From Girardinichthys multiradiatus (taxonomy: Eukaryota; Chordata; Actinopteri; Cyprinodontiformes; Goodeidae), in assembly GCF_021462225.1 (NCBI RefSeq), contig NC_061812.1:36877175-36941174 (forward strand): 64,000 nt of DNA. The letters run 5' to 3'. This document shows positions 21,801 to 33,400 of this stretch, one piece after another. Below the pieces are notes generated by a model. That model was not told where the DNA came from. It made no database searches and saw only the letters and a program-made list of their open reading frames with translations. Position numbers and translations under genes: made by a program. Each line of letters starts with the position of its first letter. Within the stretch, counting starts at the first letter, position 1.

Positions 21801-23412
21801 CAGGTCCTTCTCAAAATATTAGCATATTGTGATAAAGTTCATTATTTTCCATAATGTCATGATGAAAATTTAACATTCATATATTTTAGAGTCATTGCAC
21901 ACTAACTGAAATATTTCAGGTCTTTTATTGTCTTAATACGGATGATTGTGGCATACAGCTCATGAAAACCCAAAATTCCTATCTCATAAAATTAGCATAT
22001 TTCATCCGACCAATAAAAGAAAAGTGTTTTTAAAACAAAAAACGTCAACCTTCAAATAATCATGTACAGTTATGCACTCAATACTTGGTCGGGAATCCTT
22101 TTGCAGAAATGACTGCTTCAATGCGGCGTGGCATGGAGGCAATCAGCCTGTGGCACTGCTGAGGTCTTATGGAGGCCCAGGATGCTTCGATAGCGGCCTT
22201 TAGCTCATCCAGAGTGTTGGGTCTTGAGTCTCTCAATGTTCTCTTCACAATATCCCACAGATTCTCTATGGGGTTCAGGTCAGGAGAGTTGGCAGGCCAA
22301 TTGAGCACAGTGATACCATGGTCAGTAAACCATTTACCAGTGGTTTTGGCACTGTGAGCAGGTGCCAGGTCGTGCTGAAAAATGAAATCTTCATCTCCAT
22401 AAAGCTTTTCAGCAGATGGAAGCATGAAGTGCTCCAAAATCTCCTGATAGCTAGCTGCATTGACTCTGCCCTTGATAAAACACAGTGGACCAACACCAGC
22501 AGCTGACACGGCACCCCAGACCATCACTGACTGTGGGTACTTGACACTGGACTTCTGGCATTTTGGCATTTCCTTCTCCCCAGTCTTCCTCCAGACTCTG
22601 GCACCTTGATTTCCGAATGACATGCAGAATTTGCTTTCATCCGAAAAAAGTACTTTGGACCACTGAGCAACAGTCCAGTTCTGCTTCTCTGTAGCCCAGG
22701 TCAGGCGCTTCTGCCACTGTTTCTGGTTCAAAAGTGGCTTGACCTGGGGAATGTGGCACCTGTAGCCCATTTCCTGCACACGCCTGTGCACGGTGGCTCT
22801 GTATGTTTCTACTCCAGACTCAGTCCACTGCTTCCGCAGGTCCCCCAAGGTCTGGAATCGGCCCTTTCTCCACAATCTTCCTCAGGGTCCGGTCACCTCT
22901 TCTCGTTGTGCAGCGTTTTCTGCCACACTTTTTCCTTCCCACAGACTTCCCACTGAGGTGCCTTGATACAGCACTCTGGGAACAGCCTATTCGTTCAGAA
23001 ATGTATTTCTGTGTCTTACCCTCTTGCTTGAGGGTGTCAATAGTGGCCTTCTGGACAGCAGTCAGGTCGGCAGTCTTACCCATGATTGGGGTTTTGAGTG
23101 ATGAACCAGGCTGGGAGTTTTAAAGGCCTCAGGAATCTTTTGCAGGTGTTTAGAGTTAACTCGTTGATTCAGATGATTAGGTTCATAGCTCGTTTAGAGA
23201 CCCTTTTAATGATATGCTAATTTTGTGAGATAGGAATTTTGGGTTTTCATGAGCTGTATGCCAAAATCATCCATGTTAAGACAATAAAAGACCTGAAATA
23301 TTTCATGTTAGTGTGCAATGAATCTAAAATATATGAATGTTAAATTTTCATCATGACAATATGGAAAATAATGAACTTTATCACAATATGCTAATTTTAT
23401 TAGAAGGACCTG
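21801..23412 (-). mobile_element. Tc1/mariner transposon inside the ERV1 LTR, 1612 bp
   Basis: It has long inverted repeats of about 205 bp (left 21801-22010, right about 23207-23412), both beginning 'caggtccttct', and TA on each side (21799-21800 and 23413-23414). It encodes a nearly intact transposase on the minus strand. It is younger than the retrovirus because it interrupts the LTR. Confidence 0.93.
22078..23083 (-). pseudogene. Tc1-family transposase with a single frameshift
   Basis: The start MGKTADLTAVQKATIDTLKQ at 23083 opens a helix-turn-helix DNA-binding region ('SERIGCSQSAVSRHL'). It stays in frame to 'RTLRKIVEKG' near 22870. There a run of three G where two would keep the frame shifts it by one base. 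The second frame ('RFQTLGDLRKQW' onward) is open to the stop at 22078. It contains 'VLFSDESKFCM' (first Asp), 'FQHDLAPAHSAK' (second Asp) and 'NSPDLNPIENLWDIVKR' (Asp, Glu). Total length of about 335 codons is normal for this family. Apart from this indel it looks complete. Confidence 0.92.
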
Positions 23413-23707
23413 TAGTCACGTACACACTTTTCCGGCTTTACCATATTTAGACAGTCATTGTCCTGCAACTGCACCATGTTTTCTACTGACATGAGAAGGG
23501 AGTAAGTCAGTCAGTTGTACTATCTCTACTTTTCATCCACTCCTGCAGTTCTTCAGTAATTTTCCACTTCACCTCTTCTGTGAGAAATACTTCTGCAGGC
23601 CACACAATACACAATGTCTTATACTAACACGGGTTATACATTTTATTTCCCACACTGGTTATGAACATAAAAATAATAATGATGCACACACATAATATAT
23701 CTCCACA

Positions 23708-24195
23708 ATTTCCCCCTTTTGAAGTCTCCTAAGACTTCACCACTACTTGAAGATGCTTCATAAAAGATTTGAACAGTCATTACAACCTGTGGAGCAGAAG
23801 GAAATGTTTGTCATCATGCTTTTTGACCCTGCCTCCAATGCCATGCCATGTGCCCAGGGACTATTGCCTGTCCGGCCTTTGTAGTCCCAAGGATGCTTAC
23901 AACCTTCTAAGTCTTGACAGGGAGTATTAACCCCTCTAACTGGAGGGTGTCTATCCGTGCTTTATTCCATAGTCTGTCCAAATATGCCAATATAATATTC
24001 TACCATCCTTCTGCTCCCTAGACAGTAATACATATCAGACGCCCTGTAGCTTACTCTTTTGGGTTAATCTTCGTCCTCCTCCTCGTTAGCATCCACCGCA
24101 AGCAAAGGCATCATATGGGAAGGAGGAGGTGCGGTTTTCCCTTCAATGGTTGTAGTAATAAAGCGAACAATCAAATATCTTATACATGGTACACA
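23708..24195 (-). other. ERV1 region between env and 3' LTR
   Basis: About 490 nt without an ORF. It ends in a purine-rich tract on the minus strand next to the LTR, the expected primer for plus-strand DNA. An accessory gene is not evident. Confidence 0.6.
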
Positions 24196-26047
24196 TCAAC
24201 ATCCACAGGTAACCATAAAAGCTACAAAAACAGCAATGGATATAAACAATGACATAATCAACCCTTTCCAGTGTCCAAACATGCCCGTCATCCAGTCTTC
24301 GAATGGATTGTCTATTCCTGAGTACTCATGCATAGTGGCTGAAACTGTTTTTAACCCTTCTAAAGCTTTTGAGACGGAACCATCAGGGGCGGTATTATTG
24401 GGTATGAAAGTACAACACATGTCTCCAAACATAGCACATACGCCCCCTTTTCCAGCTAACACCATGTCTAGGGCCATCCTATTTTGTACTGCCATAAGGG
24501 ATGTGGGGCCAGTTTGTTCAACTAAGCCCTCCACATCATCTCTAGTGAGGTTGGCCATTCGAAGAACATTGTAATGTATGTAATTAATGCGGTCCACATT
24601 TTTATTGGGAGTTACCGGAAAAAAGGCTGCAATAATGGGAATGTTTTTGAAGCCTGCTGAGACTTGGTCCGCCAATTTATACTCATTGGGTACGCCTCGG
24701 GGGACTCCAATTGCGTCAATGTAGGTGGGCGAGCCTTCGGTCAGGTCAAATGCGTTTGTGCTCCGCTTCATGACATGTCTACGCCGTTGCCTAGTGAGAG
24801 TTGCTTTGTGCATGTTTCGAGGGAAGATACTTAAAGTCTTTACCTAACAGAAGGAGAGGTGCCTGCAACCTAACCATGGCACACATTCCAATAGTATTAT
24901 TTTGAATCCCAGTTAATAGCCGATGTCCTCCACAATAATAGTAGAATCCTGATCTTGCCCAGGGACCTATCACTGAGCCTGGCACCGTGATGTTACACCA
25001 ATCGCGAGGAATTTGTCCTACATTTGCCTTTGGTGTTGTGGAAGTGAAGGTAAAGCAAGTGTATGTGCCATTTCTTTTTTGAGGGGTGAAAGGGCCTGCT
25101 CTGGTGTTATTGGCAATGGGTGGGAACAGACTGGCCAAAGTGGTACAGTTTGTGGGAGTAGCCACTCTAGTCAGCTGTAGCATACAGCTATAACCCTGGA
25201 TACAGAGGAGCAGGATCAGTAGTTAAATGTGGTCTTGCAGCCGCGCAGGCCACACAATCTGATTTACTTTGTTCTTTGGCAGTCTGAGCTATCCATTGGA
25301 GCCAGAGGTTATCTTCAGTATATCCCATGGCCATCTGGATAATTTCTATGGGTTTTAAGGTGTTGTAGTCTATCTTTATCCTCCCCTTGTCTGACTCTGC
25401 CTGATTGGAGTGATTTCCGAAATGTATCTTGATGATGCCTTCCGGATTCTGTGTGTTCCATCCTCGTCGAAGACCAAACATGAAATGGGCGTTGTGTGTT
25501 CCTAGGGGGTTGTGTGTCAAGGCTTTAAGGGTTAAAAAAATGGCTGTTGCCCGTTTGAGGTGGTATTGGGTAAACTACCGCGTATCAGGGATATGTTTAG
25601 CGCTTCAAGTTTAGGTGTCGGGTCAGGGTTAAAAATATTGGTATTCCATGGTCTGCTGTAATATATAGTATTTCTCCACCCCCTACCGCACAAAGGGGTG
25701 GGTGTGTCTGCACTTGTGGACTCACAGTGTGTGGAGAGTTCAACATTAGCGCATAGGTAATAGTGGAGCCTCGTCAACCATGTGCTGCCTGAGATTTGGT
25801 CAAATTGGAAAGTTGTGGTCGCACTAAGAGTGTAATTTAATTCTATTCCCCCAAACGCCTGGAGGCCTTTATCTGGACCCTGGGGTTTGGATTGTCTTTT
25901 ATTGATCCTGGGATGACTGGAGCATGTCTGGAAAGGAAGTTCACAATACAAACCTAGAATCAATGTGACAATGAAAAATGATAAAACACCTATACCTCCC
26001 GTGACCCAACCCTTAAGGGGCCTGGGTCCTAGATTTTTACCTCCCAT
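24196..26047 (-). pseudogene. ERV1 envelope gene, broken
   Basis: Read on the minus strand from a plausible ATG at 26047. An N-terminal hydrophobic leader lies near 26000-25945. The surface part continues in three pieces (26047-25532, 25520-25188, 25183-24791), separated by stops or frame changes. A CVAC motif (near 25245), matching the CXXC of gamma-type surface subunits, precedes a basic 'RQRRR' cleavage-type site near 24790. The transmembrane part (24813-24196) keeps a CX6CC motif ('CAMFGDMCC', near 24435) after a heptad-rich region, and a C-terminal membrane anchor ('LIMSLFISIAVFVAF', near 24250) with a very short tail. Envelope proteins mediate virus entry; this copy is interrupted and not translated as one product. 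Overlapping ORFs show that decay is limited. Confidence 0.75.
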
Positions 26048-26111
26048 TCTTTTCCAAGGTACCTGCAAAGGAAGATAAGGATTAATAATATGGTGAAACA
26101 CAAAATACCTC

Positions 26112-26129
26112 TTTTTTTTTTTTTTTTTT
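26112..26129. repeat. Homopolymer run of 18 T
   Basis: A T run on the + strand (A on the viral strand), immediately upstream of the envelope gene of ERV1. It could be a relic of a poly(A) insertion or simple slippage. Confidence 0.8.
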
Positions 26130-26350
26130 AAAGTTCAGAGTGTTCAGTTAAGTTCTTCAGTGGGAGAGCAGCTACGACCACCAGTGAAAGAGAGGAAAGC
26201 TCAATCACATCCGCCTCTTCTGTGTGATGTCCTGTTCTTCACTCACAGGTGTAGACTGACCTGGAGCTAAGTGGGACCACTGATCTGACGGTGCACCTAA
26301 GGTGTAGACTAACCTTTCGGTGTAAATGAACGCTTTCTCACCCTAGGGGA

Positions 26351-28698
26351 TTATTCTGCCCCTTGAATTGGGTGAGAAAGGTCTTCTGGTGTGCTGGTGT
26401 TGTCCCTCAGGTTCTGCTGGACCTCTGGCAGCGATCTCTGTGATGCCTCTGCTGCTGCACACTGGCTCCAATGATACCACGTGTCTCCTTTGCCCTTGAC
26501 CCTCACCGCATGTGAGGTTCTCTCTGTGACCTGGAATGGACCCGTCCACCTGGGCTCTGACCACTTCCGTTTGATGACTTTCAGAAGGATCCACTCCACG
26601 TCTGAGGTAGTGGCTCGAGCCTCGGATGGTTGGGCGGCCACCCGTTTTGAGAATGCTGCAACCAAGCTGTGGAGAGATCTATAGTAATCACGGTGAGACA
26701 TAGATTGTTCACATTTAGTCAAAAAAGGTAACCTGGTTTTTGGGCCTGGAAAAGGTCTTCCAGTCTGCAGTTCATGGGGCGTCAACCCATGTCTCTGGCT
26801 CACTGAGCTTCTTACTGACATCAAAGCTAAAGGTAATGCTGTGACCCAATTAATTTTGGTCTGTGCACAGATCTTAGCCAATTTGGTTTTGATTGTCTGG
26901 TTCATCCTTTCCACCTTCCCTTGAGATTGGGGGTGGTACACTGATCCAAAGGAATGTCTCAGTCCCAGGAACGTTTCCTGATTTTTGCAGGAAAACCGTG
27001 CCTGGGGAAAACCGTGCCTGGGGATGTAGTGATTAATCAGACACTTCACCACTGTTTTGCTGTCTTCCTTTTTTGCTGGCCAGGCCTCTGGCCAACCGGT
27101 GAACACATCCACGCACACCAACAGATATCTGAACCCATTCAGTCTTTCAGTCATGTCTGTGTAGTCTATGATGATTTCCTTACCTGCTACCGGGTCCACA
27201 GGGAACTTACCTGGTGCAGGCTTCAGAGTGGGTCTCACATTGAATTGTTGGCAGGTGCTACACGAGCTTATCCAATGACCTACCATCTGTTTCAGGTATG
27301 GATGCCACCAGTGCTCAAGACTCTTCATCATTTGTGCAGTTCCTGCATGTCCCGGTCCATGTGCTTCTTCCAGCGCTGCTGTGGTCAACCCTGGAGGTAG
27401 GATGGGACGTCCGTCTGGACTTCTCCATAGTTCATCCTGGTCTTTTCTTCCCCCTCTTGCCTTCCAGACTGATTTCTCTTCCGGTGAGGCCCCCTTTTGC
27501 AGTCTACTCACCTCCTCCAGAGTCGGTTCTGGTGTCCATTCAACTTCAGAGTTCATCAAGATGTGTATGGGCAGATATCCAGCTTTGGTTTTGGCTGCTT
27601 GGTCTGCAGCTTGATTTCCTTGAGCCACCCTAGTGTAGCTGTTATCATGTCCTTTGCATTTTATGACCGCTACTTCTTGGGGAAGTAGTAGGGCCTCAGC
27701 TAATCTTCTCATTTCTGGCTCATCTTTAATGGGTTTCTGTCCTGCTGTTCTAAACCCTGTTCTCATCCACTGCTTCAGTTCCACGTGCGCTGCTCCCGTG
27801 ACATAAGCTGAGTCTGTGTAGATGTTCACTTTTTGTCCTTCCCCTAGTTCTAGGGCTGCTATTACTGCTAGCACCTCTGCTCTCTGTGCTGATTGGGTGT
27901 CTGTCAGCCCTTCTGCCTTAAGAGTCACAAAGTTTGTTCCTGTGTCTTCCACCACCGCATAGGCTGCTTTCAGACCCTCTGTGTCATGTCTAAAACAACA
28001 GCCATCTGTGTACAGGTTTCTTGCTTCTGTCAATGGTTCTCCTTGTAGGTCTGGTCTGATTTTCTCACTTACCTCAACTTTTTTGGCGTATACGTGGGGC
28101 TCTCCTTCTGTCATTCTGTCTGCCATGTTGATCCCTTCATGGCTGTAGATGATATTTGGCGCCTCCAGCACCTTACTCAATCTCTGTTGTCTCAATGGTG
28201 AGAGTGTGAAAGTTTTGGAATTGACAAATGCCACTACCCCATGTGATGTTAAAATGTGTAGTGGATGTCCCATCACTACGTGGGCTGTTTTTTGAATTAT
28301 TTTTGCCAACCCTGCTGCATGTCAGGTACATTCATGGTGACTTTGTTTCATGTTGTCAAGCATCACGCTAATATACATTAGCACTGTTCTTACTCCCCCT
28401 TTTTTCTGGAACAGCACTCCGTTTGCGGTGTGTGCTGTTACAGAAACATCCAGGTGAAAGGGCAATGTGTAGTCTGGATGTGCCAAGTGAGCAGCTTGGG
28501 AAAGGCTGGTTTTAAGAGCAATAAATGCTTCCTCTGCTTCTGTTGTCCATTCTACAGGCGCCGTCAAATGGCGCATGCCCTGTGTCTTCACTAAGTCACG
28601 GAGTGGGGCAGTTATGTCAGTGTATTCTGGAATAAATGACCTGCTGTATCCGGTGAGTCCCAAGAAGGAAAGCATATCCTTCACCCGTTTTGGATGAG
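26351..28698 (-). pseudogene. ERV1 pol: RT end, RNase H, integrase
   Basis: One minus-strand frame of about 780 codons, interrupted by a single TGA at 28322-28324. Order: RT connection ('FLGLTGYSRSFIPEYTDITA'); RNase H with its acidic residues (YTDGCC, RAEVLAV, YTDSAYV, AADQAA, about 28010-27610); integrase zinc-binding HHCC region (about 27370-27250); and integrase core. The core has the first Asp ('IIIDYTDM', near 27165) and the Glu ('GKVERMNQ', near 26910) but has lost the central Asp: a 16-nt tandem duplication at 26994-27025 and a small deletion replace that stretch. The frame was kept, so the ORF stays open to 26351 although the integrase should be inactive. The RT palm is absent because the element is joined to the U3 stub at 28699. 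Confidence 0.85.
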
Positions 28699-28741
28699 AC
28701 ATAAAAATAATAATGATGCACACACATAATATATCTCCACA
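28699..28741 (-). repeat. ERV1 5' U3 stub, 43 nt
   Basis: Identical to the start of the 3' LTR (23665-23707). It ends directly at the retroviral RT sequence on one side and at the CATG target duplication on the other. Confidence 0.93.
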
Positions 28742-28833
28742 CATGCTATGGAGAAGTTGTGGAAGATCAAGGTTTCAGTTGTGCCAATGGTCACGGGAAC
28801 TCTCATGGTTGAGTTCTCCCAAATTGGATAAGG
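28742..28833 (+). pseudogene. LINE ORF C-terminal fragment, right part
   Basis: It continues the frame of 21410-21546 as 'AMEKLWKIKVSVVPMVTGTL'. The Gypsy LTR begins right after it at 28834, so the LINE received two different insertions or served as their common flank. Confidence 0.5.
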
Positions 28834-29535
28834 TGTTATGATTCTGGCACGTCTACTCTACCCTGTCTCCCTGGCTGCAATCAGCAGATTAGATGCACCT
28901 GGTGGCTGCTGCAGTGTAGTGCAATCTGTGGAATGCCATACACCTGTGTCTTCCCTGATATATACTGACTCTGACAAGCAGACGGTGCCAGATTTTTGAA
29001 AGCCATTTGTGTGAGTAGATATCCAGAGTTCCTTCCTGTCTGATCATTGTTCTTGACCTTGCCTTGCCTTTTGGATTTATGCCTCTGCCTGCTCTCTGTC
29101 AGACTATTTGGATTTTGGTTGTCGACCTTGTTTCCTGCATCTGGTTTATGCCTCTGCCTGCCCCTTGCCTGACGCCTCTTGTTCTGATCGTTGACCCTGT
29201 TTCTGTCCTTGGATTATTGAGCCAGCCTAGTCCTCGGATTATTCAGCCTGGAGTCACTTCTTACCTATGCTGTGGAGATCACCGCCTGCCGCCCACTGAG
29301 GTTTCCCCTCTGGGATTATAGTTCCACTCAAGACAAAAGCAGGTTAGTGGCTTTTCTGATCCCTGCAAAATCTGGAGAGACTACAAGTCACTAATCCCTC
29401 TTTCTGCCTCAGTGATTCCTGGAAGCTGTGAGGAGTGTTACCTGTGTGATGTTTTCCTGTGGCTGAATAAACCTTTTAAACTTTCAGTACTGTGTCTGTC
29501 TGAATCTTGGGTCCGCCTTTTTCTGATTCATAGCA
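28834..29535 (+). mobile_element. Gypsy 5' LTR, about 702 bp
   Basis: Starts 'tgttatgattctgg' and ends '...gattcatagca', so the termini TGTTATGA and TCATAGCA are near-inverted copies. A TATA-like 'tgatatatactg' lies near 28959, and an AATAAA signal in 'ctgaataaacc' near 29465. The coding ATG follows at 29553 after a very short leader. Confidence 0.7.
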
Positions 29536-29552
29536 GAAACATCTGGCCAAAA

Positions 29553-30494
29553 ATGCACCCATCGCCATCACAAAAGTGGCGTATCCACGTTGATGAGACC
29601 CTTTCCTGGTTGAGTTCCGGCATGGAGGAAATAATTTCCACATTATGTTCTGGCAATCTTGTCTCCGAGCCGCCACCATCACAAAGAAACCACGCCCAAG
29701 TAACACGGACAACAGCAGAGGTAATGGAGCCGCTCCTCTCTCTGCCTGAGATGTTCATAGGAGACTCAGACCAATGTCGAGCTTTTCTAACTTAGTGTGA
29801 AATTCATTTTGAGCTTCAGCCGTCATCCTTTCCCACTGAACGTTCCAAGGTGGCGTTTGTTATATCTCTGCTGGCAGGAAAGGCAAAACAGTGGGGAACT
29901 GCTGAATGGCATAACAGGTCTGCATCTTGTGATCTTTATGAAACTTTTTCCAAGGAACTCATTCGAGTTTTTGACCCGGTCATTCCAAGTTGTGAGGCCG
30001 CAAGAGGATTATTGTCCCTCAAACAGGGTGATCAACCTGTCTCGACCTATATAATTGACTTTCATTTGTTGGCTGCAGAGAGCCGTTGGAATGAGGCAGC
30101 ACAAATGGATGCATTCATGAAAGGATTAAACAAAGACATCAATGATGAGCTAGCGACCCGTGACTATCCTTCTTCCCTGAAACAACTTGAGGATTTGGCT
30201 GCTCGCATTAATATTCGGCTGGCAGAGAGAAGGAAGGAGAAGCGCCATGAGAAGGGTCGCTCATCATTAACTCAAGTTTCTGCACACCGGTATGAGAGAA
30301 GGAGTCGGTCACCTCTCACTGAGGAAAATGATAATTGTGAGCCCGTGCAATTGGGCAGAACCAAGATTACTCCTGAGGAGAAAGATCGTCGGAGAAGATT
30401 CAAGCTCTGTTTTTATTGTGGAGAGAAGGGACATTTAGCACTCAGGTGTCCACTAAAAGGACAGGCTCAGCAGAGGAAGGGAGGTCTCTACTGA
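29553..30494 (+). pseudogene. Gypsy gag with zinc knuckle, one stop
   Basis: The frame opens at ATG 29553 (MHPSPSQKW). A TAG at 29793-29795 breaks it, in a position where related proteins read a Gln (from memory), and it then stays open to 30494. The capsid-like part carries 'VAFVISLLAGKAKQW'. The C-terminal 'CFYCGEKGHLALRC' (about 30408-30450) is a CX2CX4HX4C knuckle for RNA binding. At 314 codons it is short for this family. The following pol uses a different frame and overlaps the end. Confidence 0.8.
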
Positions 30495-33400
30495 GCCGAA
30501 GTCAACTATCTGCCTCCTCCTTCTTGTTTCCTGCCCATTTTCAAACCTCTTCTTTGTCTCTCCAGGGGGCCGTTTTTATTGATTCAGGAGCAGATACTGA
30601 ATTTATGGACGAAACATTTGCAAATAAGGACGGCATAAATCTAATTCCGTCAGCTGACACAAAAAATGTGCTAGCTTTGGATGGTCACAGCATGAACAAT
30701 TCACATCTCAGGACAGAGGAGATTACCTTAACAGTTGGAGGTAATCATCAAGAAAAAGTAACTTTCATGATCATTAATTCACCTGAACTTCCTGTAGTCC
30801 TAGGGGCCTCCTGGTTGCAGAAACACAACCCTCACATCGACTGGAAGAAAAAAGAAGTTCTGAGTTGGTCCGATTCATGTTCCGCTGACTGTCTTTTGTC
30901 TGCTGCTACGGAGGTCAGTGTGGAGAATGAGGTTGAGGAGACCTAACCAGATTTATCCAAGGTACCGCAAGAATACCATGATTTAAAGGAAGTTTTTAAT
31001 AAAATCAAGGCCACAGCTCTGCCACCCCATAGACCGTATGATTGTACTATTGATTTGCTTCCTGGCACATCACCCCCTAAAGGCAGAACCTATTCATTGT
31101 CTGGTCCAGAGCACAGGGCCATGAAGAGTTATGTTGATGAGGCATTAAAGGCAGGGCACATTCAACCCTTTTCCTCTCCTGCAGGTGCTGGTTTCTTTTT
31201 TGTTGGGAAGAAGGATGGTTCATTGAGACCATGCATTGATTATAGAGGCCTTAATGAGATAACAGTTAAAAATAGATATCCCTTACCACTCATGAACACA
31301 GCTTTTGATCAGATCCAGGGAGCCAAGATATTTTCTAAGCTGGATCTAAGGAATGCATATGCATATCATCTGGTCCGAATCAGAGAAGGAGATGAGTGGA
31401 AAACAGCTTTCAACATGCCTACGGGCCATTATGAATACAAGGTCATGCCATTTGGACTTACTAACGCTCCTGCAGTTTTTCAGTCATTGGTCAATGACAT
31501 TCTAAGAGACATGGTGGGTCAATTCATATTTGTTTATCTTGATGACATACTGATTTATTCTCAAGATCTGGAAACCCACAGAAAACATGTCAGAGCTGTT
31601 CTCCTGTGTCTTCTCCAAAACCAGTTGTTCGTCAAGGCAGAGAAATGTGAGTTCGTCATAACTACCACTTCCTTTTTGGGCTTCATCATTTCCCCAGATC
31701 AAGTGCTTGTCGACCCCTCCAAGGTTAAGGCCATATTGGAATGGCCTGTTCCAACTGATCGCAAGCAGCTTCAAAGATTTCTGGGCTTCGCAAACTTCTA
31801 TAGGAGGTTTATTAGAAATTACAGCCTGGTTGCTACTCCCCTAAACGCTCTTACCTCTTCCAAGGTGAAATTTGTGTGGAATAAGGATGCAGAGAAGGCC
31901 TTCAATAGGTTAAAGGAACTCTTCACGTCAGCTCCAGTGTTACGGTCTCCTGACCCAGAGAGACAGTTTATCGTGGAGGTGGATGCCTCAAGCCCCGGCG
32001 GTTGGAGCTGTATTAAGCCAAAGAGGTGAGGATGATCGTGTTCACCCATGTGCCTTCTTTTCAAGGACTCTATCACAGGCTGAGCGGAATTACAACGTTG
32101 GAAACAGAGCGTTATTGGCTGTCAAGTTGGCGTTGACAGAGTGGAGACATTGGCTGGAGGGGACTAAGGAGCCGTTTATGGTGTGGACTGACCATAAGAA
32201 CTTGGAGTACCTGAAATCAGCAAAACGGCTAAACCCCAGACAGGCTAGGTGGGCTTTGTTTTTTGGTCGTTTTAATTTCTCCCTATCTTACAGGCCAGGG
32301 TGTAAAAATGGCAAACCTGACGCCCTATCCCGGATTCAAGAGCCTGAAGAATCTCAGTCTGCGGGTGAAGAGGAGTTTATCCTTCCTGAAACCGTCAGGT
32401 TGTCTGTGTCCCGAGTGGAGGTGGAAAGGGAGGTCCAGGAAGCCATTAGAGATCTGCCTATCCCACCATCATGTCCACCTGACCGCTGTTTTGTCCCTGA
32501 ACACCTTGTGCCTAAGGTACTGGAGTCTTGTCATTGCTCTCGTTTAGTTTGTCATCCAGGAATCAGCAGAACCATTCAGACAGTTAGAACTCAGTTTTGG
32601 TGGCCATTGCTGGTCAAGGATGTCAAAGACTTTGTTGCTGAATGCACTCAATGTTGTCGAGCCACGCCTTCTCGTCGCCCCCCTGCGGGGTTGTTGCACT
32701 CTTTGCCAATTCCCCCTTGCCCATGGTCACATATTGCGATGGATTTTGTGACAGGTCTACCGGTTTCTAATGGTCACTCTGTACTACTAACCGTAATTGA
32801 CAGATTTTCAAAAATGGTTCATCTGGTGCCCTTGGAGAAGCTTCCATCTGCTAAGGAGATGGGTGAGATATTGACCTTAGAAGTTTTCGGGCTCCATGGA
32901 ATTCCAAATTACATTGTTTCCGATGGAGGACCCCAATTTGTGTCACGTTTCTGGAAGGAGTTTTGTTCGTTGTTGGGAATTTCTGTTAGTCTTTCCTCAG
33001 GGTTTCATCCTCAGTCTGATGGCCAAACCGAGAGAGCCAACCAAGAAGCTGAAACCAAATTTCATATATTATGTGAGTCTGACCCGACCAAGTGGTCAAA
33101 AAATGAACTCTATGCAATCAAGTGCCACTGGTTTGTCTCCTTTTCATGTTGTGTTTGGTTTCCAGCCACCCATGTTTTCAGTTCATGAGAAAGAAGCTAA
33201 TGTTCCGTCTGCCCAAGCGGTGGCCCTAAGGTGCCAAAGAATATGGAGAAAGGCCAGGAGATCAATGATCTGAATGTCACTGGTTCAGTCAAGAACGGCC
33301 AACCGAAGACGGATCCCTACCCCTAAGTACCAGGTGGGGCAGAAAGTTTGGCTGTCCGCCAAGGACCTCCCATTGAGGGTAGAATCCCGGAAATTGGCAC

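Larger units (their letters stand above)
21547..23707 (-). mobile_element. ERV1 3' LTR, about 547 bp without the Tc1 insert
   Basis: On the minus strand it starts 'tgtggagatatattatg' at 23707 and ends '...gtacttcaaca' at 21547. The Tc1 element at 21801-23412 plus one TA splits it. A polyadenylation signal ('ttaataaaagc') is visible near 21740. The first 43 nt are identical to 28699-28741, the only piece of a 5' LTR. Identity of the two copies argues against great age. Confidence 0.85.
21547..28741 (-). mobile_element. ERV1: rearranged class I endogenous retrovirus with a 43-nt U3 stub
   Basis: The element is on the minus strand. Perfect 4-bp target duplications (CATG) lie at 21543-21546 and 28742-28745, and the outer bases are TG...CA. 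In viral order it comprises the first 43 nt of U3 (28741-28699), the end of RT, RNase H and integrase, env, a polypurine tract (near 23708-23720, 'aaaagggggaaat' on the minus strand), and a full 3' LTR. The rest of the 5' LTR, the primer site, gag, protease and most of RT are absent. The LTR carries a later Tc1 insertion. Gene order, a CX6CC-type transmembrane subunit and a 4-bp duplication indicate a gamma/epsilon-like class I virus. It was inserted into a LINE fragment. Confidence 0.85.

Noticed and set aside
26954..27688. + strand ORFs of 148 and 111 codons
   Set aside because: Shadows of the long minus-strand ERV1 pol frame.
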